Source of the DNA: Acidimicrobiaceae bacterium
Lineage (GTDB): Bacteria; Actinomycetota; Acidimicrobiia; Acidimicrobiales; Ilumatobacteraceae
Assembly (NCBI GenBank): GCA_947458565.1
Contig: CANGZK010000017.1
Location: 1-13,016, forward strand
Length of the DNA stretch: 13,016 bases
Reading direction: 5' to 3'
The notes under the pieces were generated by a model that saw nothing but the letters and a program-made list of their open reading frames with translations, ran no database searches and was not told the DNA's origin. Position 1 is the stretch's first letter; each line of letters opens with the position of its first letter. The position numbers and the translations under genes were made by a program. Below, one piece after another: positions 6,138 through 11,927 of the stretch.

Positions 6138-6727
6138 TCGGCTCATTACGTGGGGTCGTGATTGAGAGAAACCAAGACTCAACAGTGTTGCTCGAAGTTG
6201 CAGGTGTTGGTTATCTGATTCACGTCACACCGCGCACACTCGGTGAGCTTGAACCAACATCGCAGGCTTTTGTTTACGTACATCAACACATTCGCGAAGA
6301 CGCACAGACGTTGTATGGTTTTCTTGAACGAGACGAACGACGAACTTTTGAGATCTTGATTGCTACTCACGGAGTGGGGCCAAACATGGCGATGGCAATT
6401 CTTGCAACGCACACACCTCGAGCGCTGATTGACATCGTTGCGACGAACGATCATGGAGCACTCACGCTCGTTTCGGGCGTAGGTCGCAAAACGGCAGATC
6501 GTCTACTGATTGAGTTGAAAGGCAGAATGAATCTGCCAATTATGGACACACCGCAAGGTGAGCAGTCACAAGGTCATCGTGCTGTGACTGATGTTCGCGA
6601 AGCATTGACCGGTCTTGGGTACTCAAATGAAGAGATACGTGACGTATTGAGAGAACTGTCTGCGACAGATACAGCCGAGAACATGTTGCGTCAGGCGCTG
6701 AATGCATTAGGAGTCAAACGTGCGTGA
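6134..6727 (+). CDS. ruvA: Holliday junction branch migration protein RuvA
   Basis: RuvA binds the four-way junction as a tetramer or octamer and loads the RuvB motor. All three domains of this 197-residue protein are recognisable: an N-terminal OB fold (about 1-64, MIGSLRG.V and V.GVGY.IHVTP), a middle domain with two helix-hairpin-helix motifs (HGVGPNMAMAIL at 79-90 and VSGVGRKTADRLLIELKGR at 113-131), and after an acidic-polar linker the C-terminal RuvB-binding domain (about 149-195, AL.GLGYS..EI). The sequence FLERDERRTFE.LI precedes the first hairpin as in other RuvA proteins. It overlaps ruvC by 4 bases and ruvB by 8 bases, so the three are translated from one mRNA. Confidence 0.95.
   Translation: MIGSLRGVVIERNQDSTVLLEVAGVGYLIHVTPRTLGELEPTSQAFVYVHQHIREDAQTLYGFLERDERRTFEILIATHGVGPNMAMAILATHTPRALIDIVATNDHGALTLVSGVGRKTADRLLIELKGRMNLPIMDTPQGEQSQGHRAVTDVREALTGLGYSNEEIRDVLRELSATDTAENMLRQALNALGVKRA
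6709..6713 (+). promoter_or_regulatory. Shine-Dalgarno sequence deciding the GTG start of ruvB
   Basis: AGGAG lies 6 nt before GTG 6720, inside the last codons of ruvA. It supports the GTG over a later start and produces the 8-base overlap with ruvA. Confidence 0.65.
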
Positions 6728-7757
6728 AGAATTTGTAGATCCACAGAAGCGTTCGCAGGATGAGAGCGACGATGGCGAAATGCTTGACGAAGTTGGGTTG
6801 CGCCCACGGTCGTTATCCGACTTCGTCGGCCAACGTGAACTCAAGGAACACCTGAGCATCGTGCTCGAAGCTGCAAGACGCCGAGGGCAGGCAGCAGACC
6901 ATTTGCTATTTGCCGGCCCTCCCGGACTTGGTAAAACCACACTTGCAGGAATTGTCGCAACTGAAATGTCTGCACATCTCCATGTCACATCTGGTCCAGC
7001 CCTTGAGCGCGCAGGCGACTTGGCAGCAATATTGACCAAACTTGAAGACAACGATGTCTTGTTTATCGACGAAATTCATCGTTTGTCGCGCACTGTTGAA
7101 GAAATCTTGTATCCAGCAATGGAAGATTTTCAGATTGACATTGTGGTGGGCAAAGGACCGTCTGCATCGTCCATACGACTAACACTGCCGAAGTTCACGT
7201 TGATAGGAGCAACTACCCGCACTGGCATGATCACCGGGCCACTGCGTGATCGCTTTGGTCTTGTTGCGCGACTTGATTACTACGACGAGAACGAATTGCA
7301 GTCAATCATCAGTCGGGCAGCTGGCATTCTGCAAGTTGATATTGATGCGCAGGGTGCTGCTGAAATTGCACGACGCTCGCGTGGAACACCGCGCATTGCA
7401 AATCGTCTTTTGAGAAGAGTGCGTGACTTTGCAGAGGTGCGAGGAGATGGCACCATCGACAAAAAGTCTGCCAATGAGGCATTGAGCGTGTTTGGTGTGG
7501 ATGAACTCGGACTTGACAAAGTGGATCGTGCAGTACTGAGTGCTATCTGCGTTCAATTCGGCGGGGGGCCAGTTGGATTGTCCACACTGGCGATCAGTGT
7601 GAGCGAACAGACGGAAACAATTGAAGACGTGTACGAGCCGTTCTTGATTCAGCAGGGGATGATTGCCCGCACTCCGCGCGGTCGTGTGGCTATGCCGCTT
7701 GCCTACGCACATTTAGGTTTGCCGGCTCCTACGCAGCAGCCAGATCTTTTCGCCTAA
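6720..7757 (+). CDS. ruvB: Holliday junction branch migration helicase RuvB
   Basis: RuvB is the hexameric AAA+ ATPase that drives branch migration on RuvA-bound junctions. The 345-residue product has the expected order of motifs: LRP.SL.DFVGQ (about 28-38), Walker A GPPGLGKTT at 66-74, TSGPALERAGDLAAILT (about 90-106), Walker B VLFIDEIHRL at 113-122, and the sensor-1/arginine-finger region IGATTRTGMITGPLRDRFG at 162-180. The C-terminal winged-helix domain includes GGGPVGLSTLA.S..E...T.ED.YEP.LIQ.G.I.RTPRGR. It starts with GTG and has a Shine-Dalgarno sequence within ruvA. It is last in ruvCAB, and queA follows after 15 bases, so read-through into queA is likely. Confidence 0.96.
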   Translation: MREEFVDPQKRSQDESDDGEMLDEVGLRPRSLSDFVGQRELKEHLSIVLEAARRRGQAADHLLFAGPPGLGKTTLAGIVATEMSAHLHVTSGPALERAGDLAAILTKLEDNDVLFIDEIHRLSRTVEEILYPAMEDFQIDIVVGKGPSASSIRLTLPKFTLIGATTRTGMITGPLRDRFGLVARLDYYDENELQSIISRAAGILQVDIDAQGAAEIARRSRGTPRIANRLLRRVRDFAEVRGDGTIDKKSANEALSVFGVDELGLDKVDRAVLSAICVQFGGGPVGLSTLAISVSEQTETIEDVYEPFLIQQGMIARTPRGRVAMPLAYAHLGLPAPTQQPDLFA

Positions 7758-7772
7758 GTTTCTCTAGTCGCT

Positions 7773-8807
7773 ATGCATCTTTCGGATATTGATTATGAAT
7801 TGCCGCAACATCTCATTGCGCAACACCCAATAGAGCCCCGTGATGCAGCGCGGTTGCTCGTCGATATTGATCTGAACGACCCAAGCAGCGAGCCAGCACA
7901 TCGACATGTATCTGACTTTGTCGAATTTGTGAGACCAGGTGATGTTGTTGTTGTCAATCACACTCGTGTGATGCCAGCTCGCGTGATCTTGCATCGTGCA
8001 AGTGGCGGCATTGTCGAAGCATTGTTTTTGGAAGAAAAAGATCCGATTTTGGCAGTTTGGGAATCGTTGTTGCGGCCAGGCGGCAAATTGAAAGTTGGTG
8101 AAATTCTGTATTCTTCAGACGACACAGAATTTTTGCAGGTAGGTGAGCGCACCGAGGCTGGCGACACGTTTTTAGTGCGATTGCTTGGCGGCAGCGTTGT
8201 TGATCAACTTGCAAAATACGGCAGCATGCCCCTGCCGCCTTACATCACCGAGGTGTTGCAAGACGCAGAGCGTTATCAGACCGTTTTCGCGCATGACCAA
8301 AAGTCGTCTGCTGCACCAACCGCAGGATTGCATTTCACCCCTGAACTTTTGCAGCACGTACGCGATGCGGGTGTTGCAATCTGTGAGGTAGAACTTGTGG
8401 TTGGCCTTGACACGTTTAAGCCGATTTCTGTAGACAACCCACTTGATCATCTCATTCATACCGAGTCGTATCGGGTTCCGCAATCGACAATGACGGCCTG
8501 CAATGACGCACATTCAAGGGGGGCAAGGGTGATCGCAATAGGCACAACGGCCACACGTGCTCTAGAAAGTGTTGCAAAGTTTGGACAATTGGAAGGTCGA
8601 ACCAATCTGTTCATCACACCTGGATTTGAGTGGAAGGTAGTTGACATGATGATGACCAATTTCCACATGCCGCGAACGACGCTGCTGCTGATGATTCAGT
8701 CGTTTGTTGGTACGCGGTGGCGCAAGATCTATGAAGAGGCGATTACCCGCGAATATCGGATGCTTTCATTCGGTGATGCAATGTTGCTTGCCCGTCGTAC
8801 TGATTAG
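7773..8807 (+). CDS. queA: tRNA preQ1(34) S-adenosylmethionine ribosyltransferase-isomerase QueA
   Basis: QueA transfers and rearranges the ribosyl part of S-adenosylmethionine onto preQ1 at tRNA position 34, forming epoxyqueuosine, after Tgt has inserted preQ1. The 344-residue protein has the family N-terminus (DIDYELPQHLIAQHPIEPRDAARLLV), NHTRVMPAR at 62-70, LPPYI at 154-158, YQTVFA at 168-173, SAAPTAGLHFT at 179-189, and GLDTFKPI at 211-218. It also has the C-terminal TNFHMPRTTLLLM and G...RK.YEEAI..EYR. Length is normal for the family. It stops with TAG and is followed 38 bases later by tgt, the preceding enzyme of the pathway. No Shine-Dalgarno sequence and no preQ1 riboswitch-like structure is apparent in the 15 bases before it. 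Confidence 0.95.
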   Translation: MHLSDIDYELPQHLIAQHPIEPRDAARLLVDIDLNDPSSEPAHRHVSDFVEFVRPGDVVVVNHTRVMPARVILHRASGGIVEALFLEEKDPILAVWESLLRPGGKLKVGEILYSSDDTEFLQVGERTEAGDTFLVRLLGGSVVDQLAKYGSMPLPPYITEVLQDAERYQTVFAHDQKSSAAPTAGLHFTPELLQHVRDAGVAICEVELVVGLDTFKPISVDNPLDHLIHTESYRVPQSTMTACNDAHSRGARVIAIGTTATRALESVAKFGQLEGRTNLFITPGFEWKVVDMMMTNFHMPRTTLLLMIQSFVGTRWRKIYEEAITREYRMLSFGDAMLLARRTD

Positions 8808-8832
8808 CAACTAGCTCATGCATGTGTGCCAC

Positions 8833-8838
8833 TACCGT
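8833..8838 (+). promoter_or_regulatory. Putative tgt -10 element, leaderless start
   Basis: TACCGT fits TANNNT and ends 7 nt before the tgt ATG at 8846. No Shine-Dalgarno sequence or -35 hexamer is seen. It may give tgt its own promoter within the queA-tgt pair. Confidence 0.4.
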
Positions 8839-8845
8839 GTAGTTA

Positions 8846-9952
8846 ATGTTTCCTGTTCACTTCACAACAAATGCGGCTGAGGGTAGTGCGCGTGCAGGTA
8901 CTGCTGTAACCCATAGAGGTTCGTACACCACTCCATGTTTTATGCCGGTGGGAACTCGCGGTGCAATTAAGTATTTGAGCGCTGCCGACTACGAAGACTT
9001 AGGCGCACAAATTGTCCTTGGTAATACCTACCACCTGATGTTGCGTCCAGGTGCCGAGACTGTCAGTGCAATGGGAGGGCTTGGTGCATTTGCTGGTTGG
9101 AAAGGTTTGACGCTGACGGACTCTGGTGGTTTTCAAGTGTTCTCTTTGAATCCAGATGTCGACGATGATGGTGTCACGTTTAAGTCAACTTATGACGGTT
9201 CACGACATCGCTACACACCCGAGTCGGCAGTTCATACGCAACAGTTGCTGGGAGCAGATATTCAAATGGTGCTCGATGTCTGTCCACCGCTTCCTTCGCC
9301 TGTACAAGTAGTTCGACTTGCACTTGAGCGCACGTCATCGTGGGCCAAGCGCGCTGTTTCGACTCACACACGCACGGACCAGTCACTGTTTGGAATTGTT
9401 CAAGGCGGCATTGATGTCAATCTGCGAGCAGAGAGCGCAGCGCGCACGGCAGAACTCAACTTTGATGGTTATGGCATCGGGGGATTGTCGGTTGGTGAAT
9501 CGCGCGAGGAGATGTTGCCGGCCTTGGAGGCTGCGCTCGCACACTTGCCCCTCGATCGACCTCGCTACTTGATGGGTGTAGGGGACCCCGCTTCGCTCGT
9601 TGAGGCAGTTGGTCTTGGTGTCGACCAGTTTGATTGTGTGTTGCAAACTCGGCTTGGCAGACATGGAACTGCGCTCACATCGCAAGGCCGTGTCAACTTG
9701 AAGCGGTCTGAATTCACGTTAAGCAACGAACCAATCGATTCGACGTGTTCGTGTTCAGTATGTGCTCGTCATACGCGTGGTTACATCAGGCATTTGTTTC
9801 AGGTTGGCGAGCCCACTGCGTCTCGTCTGGTTTCGTTGCACAACATTGCATGGACACTTTCGCTCATGGATCAAATGCGAAATGCAATTATTGCGGGTCG
9901 TTTCGAAGCACTCAGGCAGGAAATTTTGGCTGTTTGGGGCAATGCGGCTTAG
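8846..9952 (+). CDS. tgt: Queuine/preQ1 tRNA-guanine transglycosylase
   Basis: Tgt exchanges guanine 34 in GUN-anticodon tRNAs for preQ1, the step before QueA. The 368-residue TIM-barrel protein shows the general base Asp92 in TDSGGFQVFSL, Asp144 in LDVCPP, the GIVQGGID loop (183-190), GGLSVGE (212-218), YLMGVG (241-246) and the nucleophile Asp263 in FDCVLQTRLGRHGTALT. The structural zinc site is complete: Cys301, Cys303 and Cys306 in CSCSVC, and His332 in SLHN. The usual Pro before TR in the nucleophile loop (PTR) is Gln here (LQTR). It is probably active, because all catalytic and zinc residues remain. It ends in TAG, 27 bases before yajC, the neighbour also seen in E. coli (queA-tgt-yajC-secDF). 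Confidence 0.95.
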   Translation: MFPVHFTTNAAEGSARAGTAVTHRGSYTTPCFMPVGTRGAIKYLSAADYEDLGAQIVLGNTYHLMLRPGAETVSAMGGLGAFAGWKGLTLTDSGGFQVFSLNPDVDDDGVTFKSTYDGSRHRYTPESAVHTQQLLGADIQMVLDVCPPLPSPVQVVRLALERTSSWAKRAVSTHTRTDQSLFGIVQGGIDVNLRAESAARTAELNFDGYGIGGLSVGESREEMLPALEAALAHLPLDRPRYLMGVGDPASLVEAVGLGVDQFDCVLQTRLGRHGTALTSQGRVNLKRSEFTLSNEPIDSTCSCSVCARHTRGYIRHLFQVGEPTASRLVSLHNIAWTLSLMDQMRNAIIAGRFEALRQEILAVWGNAA

Positions 9953-9965
9953 CCCTGTTGAGCGA

Positions 9966-9971
9966 TAGAGT
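9966..9971 (+). promoter_or_regulatory. Possible yajC -10 element
   Basis: TAGAGT fits TANNNT and ends 8 nt before the yajC ATG at 9980, one base further than in the other four cases. No Shine-Dalgarno or -35 element is seen. Confidence 0.3.
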
Positions 9972-9979
9972 TACGACTT

Positions 9980-10339
9980 ATGTTCATCAGTCTTTACGCC
10001 TCAATTGGCGCCGCAACGACTACCACCAATTCAGGTGGGGGTCTCATGTCCATCCTTCCTCTCGTTGTGATTTTTGGAGCAATGTACTTCTTGCTGCTTC
10101 GTCCGCAGCGCAAGCGCCAAAAAGAGACACGCAATTTGCAGAGCACGCTGCAAGAGGGTGACGAGGTCGTTTTGGCCTCAGGCATATATGGATTTATCTC
10201 GGCCATTGAAGACGGATATGTTTGGCTCGACATTGCTGAAAAGGTCGAGATTCGAGTAGCACGTAGTGCTATTGCGACAAAGGTGTCAACACCAAGTTCG
10301 ACCGATCAGTCTTCAGTCGACAAGAACGAAAAGAAGTAG
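9980..10339 (+). CDS. yajC: Sec translocon accessory subunit YajC
   Basis: A 119-residue single-span membrane protein that associates with SecD and SecF to assist SecYEG-dependent export. A short N-terminal tail containing TTTT and Gly runs (residues 1-22) precedes one membrane helix (about 23-40, SILPLVVIFGAMYFLLL). The signature LRPQRKRQKE (40-49) follows at the cytoplasmic face, then the small soluble domain with GDEVVLASGIYG (60-71) and I.VARSAIA (about 91-99). The C-terminus is Ser/Lys-rich. Met23 is an alternative start, but ATG 9980 gives the longer tail and lies after a -10-like motif. Order yajC-secD-secF is the usual operon; a hairpin with a T-run occupies the 34 bases before secD. 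Confidence 0.92.
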   Translation: MFISLYASIGAATTTTNSGGGLMSILPLVVIFGAMYFLLLRPQRKRQKETRNLQSTLQEGDEVVLASGIYGFISAIEDGYVWLDIAEKVEIRVARSAIATKVSTPSSTDQSSVDKNEKK

Positions 10340-10345
10340 GTCGCC

Positions 10346-10373
10346 ACCGCGCATTCATTCGCGGGTCTTTTTT
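10346..10373 (+). terminator. Terminator-like hairpin abutting the secD start codon
   Basis: CCGCG (10347-10351) and CGCGG (10360-10364) form a perfect 5-bp GC stem with an 8-nt loop. One more A-T pair (10346/10366) is possible past a bulged G. TC and then six T (10368-10373) lead straight into ATG 10374. This is the layout of a weak intrinsic terminator and it occupies the place of the secD ribosome binding site. It may attenuate secD relative to yajC or hinder initiation; the stem is short, so efficiency is uncertain. Confidence 0.45.
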
Positions 10374-10937
10374 ATGGTACGTCGTCTGTATTTTTCACTT
10401 CTCGGCATTGTGCTTGTGGTGGGCACACTGTTTGCTGGCAATCTTTTGGCCGGCAATGTGCCGTCACTTGGGCTTGACTTGCAGGGTGGTGCATCAGTCA
10501 CATTGCAACCAGAGGGCGAGTTCACACCGAGTGCACTTGCTCAAGCTGTCGAGATCATCAGCCAACGCGTAAACGCGCTGGGAGTTTCAGAACCAGAAAT
10601 TACGCGCCAGGGTGACAACGTTGTTGTCAACTTGCCTGGGGTTAACGATCAGCAAAAAGCACTGGACATCATTGGTCGCCAGGGTGAATTGTTGTTGCGG
10701 CCTGTGTTGCAAGCCGGCACTCTCAACACCGATACCACTACAACAATTCCGGGTGCAGATACTTCTGTCCCTGGAAGCGAAACAACGGTTGTAGACACAA
10801 CGGTTGCAGCGACAGAAGGTGGCCCAGGCAGCGCACGCGGCAGAGGTGCAGCGACCACTATTCCTGCAAGCACCGATACAACCGTGCCAGCACTCACCGC
10901 GACAACGGTGCCAACCGCTCCAGAATCAAATGTTTAG
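10374..10937 (+). CDS. secD: SecD, N-terminal part ending at an in-frame amber codon
   Basis: SecD, with SecF, uses the proton gradient to help pull exported proteins out of SecYEG. This 187-residue part begins with a membrane helix (about 6-27) and the hallmark LGLDLQGG at 32-39. It continues into the first extracytoplasmic domain: EIISQRVNALGVSEPEI at 60-76, NVVVNLPGV at 82-90, and GRQGELLLRPVL at 101-112. A Thr/Pro/Ala-rich stretch fills residues 114-187, and TAG stands at codon 188. The frame then continues open, with convincing SecD sequence, to 11927. ATG 10374 is the first start outside yajC and gives the right N-terminus. No Shine-Dalgarno sequence is visible; a hairpin and T6 run precede the start. 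Translated as written, this fragment would lack most of the periplasmic domain and five membrane helices. Confidence 0.9.
   Translation: MVRRLYFSLLGIVLVVGTLFAGNLLAGNVPSLGLDLQGGASVTLQPEGEFTPSALAQAVEIISQRVNALGVSEPEITRQGDNVVVNLPGVNDQQKALDIIGRQGELLLRPVLQAGTLNTDTTTTIPGADTSVPGSETTVVDTTVAATEGGPGSARGRGAATTIPASTDTTVPALTATTVPTAPESNV
10713..10934 (+). repeat. Thr/Pro/Ala-rich low-complexity segment in SecD
   Basis: This encodes SecD residues 114-187, dominated by imperfect TTVP, TTIP and DTTV units. It follows the RPVL strand of the first extracytoplasmic domain and precedes the rest of that domain. It looks like an exposed flexible insertion and contains a Gly/Arg patch (GGPGSARGRG). The amber codon lies directly at its downstream edge. 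Confidence 0.7.
10935..10937 (+). other. In-frame amber (TAG) codon within secD
   Basis: The frame from ATG 10374 reads GAA TCA AAT GTT TAG ATA TCA GAA and stays open for 329 more sense codons, to TGA 11925-11927. Both halves are SecD, so a single sense codon appears to have become TAG. No frameshift is needed. One-base ancestors include CAG, AAG, GAG, TTG, TCG, TGG, TAC and TAT. queA, tgt and yajC use TAG as their normal stop, so the codon is not reassigned genome-wide. Confidence 0.9.
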
Positions 10938-11927
10938 ATATCAGAAGACGTCACTGACCCAAATGCCAATGCGTTACTGAACGGACAGAACGGCGAGGCT
11001 TACCTTGTAGGCCCAGCTGGTGCAACCGGCAAAGTTTTCACGAACAATGCTCAGGCAGTAGTCAATAATGGCAGCTGGACTGTCACAGTTGAATTGCGAA
11101 AAGGTGCAGATGGCGCCGACCAGTGGAACGCCCTGACAACTAAATGCTTTAATCGCGACGCATCATGTCCAACGGCGCGCATTGCCATTGCATTAGACGG
11201 CATCGTGATTTCGGCTCCGACGGTTCAAGAAGCAGTTTTCACCGGTGGCAATGTTCAGATCAGTGGAGATTTTACTCAAACAGAGGCTCGAGACTTAGCA
11301 AAAATTCTTGAGTTTGGTGCTGTTCCTGTCAAGTGCAAAGTTGCAACGGTGCAATCGGTTTCTCCAACTCTTGGCAAAGACTCGTTGCGTGCAGCAATCA
11401 TTTCGGGCCTTATCGGTGTGCTTTTGGTAATGGCATTCTTTTTCGTCTACTACCGCATGCTGACCATCGTTGTGGTCGGTGGGCTTATGGTGTCAATTGG
11501 ACTGCTGTGGAGCATTATCGCTTTTATCTCGCGTTCAAATGGTCTCGCGCTCACCCTCTCCGGCGTGGCGGGAATCATCGTCTCGATCGGTGTAACCGTC
11601 GACTCGTATGTGGTGTTCTTCGAACGAATTAAAGATGAGTTGCATGCTGGAAGAACGATGCGCAGCTCTGCTCAGCGCAGTTTCACACTCGCTTGGCGCA
11701 CAATTTTGGCCGCTGACACCGTGTCATTCTTGGGAGCCCTAGTGCTCTGGTGGCTGACAGTTGGGTCTGTGCGAGGTTTTGCATTTTTCCTAGGACTGTC
11801 TACATTGTGCGACGTGATTGTCGCTTACTTCTTTACTAGACCAGCCGTGTTATTGCTCGCACGAAGCAAGTTCTTAAGTGGGCGCAAAGTGCTGGGCGTT
11901 GCATTGCCCGATTCGAGTGCGCAATGA
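10938..11927 (+). pseudogene. secD: SecD, C-terminal part in frame after the amber codon
   Basis: These 329 codons continue SecD without a frame change (codons 189-517 of the undivided gene). They encode the remainder of the first extracytoplasmic domain, including ARIAIALDGIVISAPTVQE (268-286), ISGDFTQTEARDLAKIL (296-311) and GAVPV (315-319). Five membrane helices follow, at about 337-358, 362-384, 391-414, 440-462 and 467-497. SGVAGIIVSIGVTVDSYVV and FFERIKDE (396-422) carry Asp410, the counterpart of the proton-pathway Asp of E. coli SecD. The first in-frame alternative start is TTG 11094, deep inside the domain and without a ribosome binding site, so independent translation is unlikely. 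The sequence shows no decay. It is labelled pseudogene only because the text as given cannot produce it by ordinary decoding. Confidence 0.75.

Noticed and set aside
7755..7760. TAAGTT as a leaderless -10 for queA
   Set aside because: It ends 12 nt before the ATG, outside the 6-8 nt spacing of the other cases, and contains the ruvB stop codon. At most it could give a very short leader.
7758..7772. preQ1 riboswitch before queA
   Set aside because: Only 15 bases separate ruvB and queA, and no pseudoknot-forming sequence is apparent.
10935..10937. Genome-wide reassignment of TAG to an amino acid
   Set aside because: queA, tgt and yajC end at TAG exactly where their families end, so TAG works as a stop here. 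Only local readthrough or suppression, or an error, remains possible.
10374..11927. Programmed frameshift in secD
   Set aside because: Both halves of SecD are in the same frame, so a shift would take the ribosome out of the correct frame.
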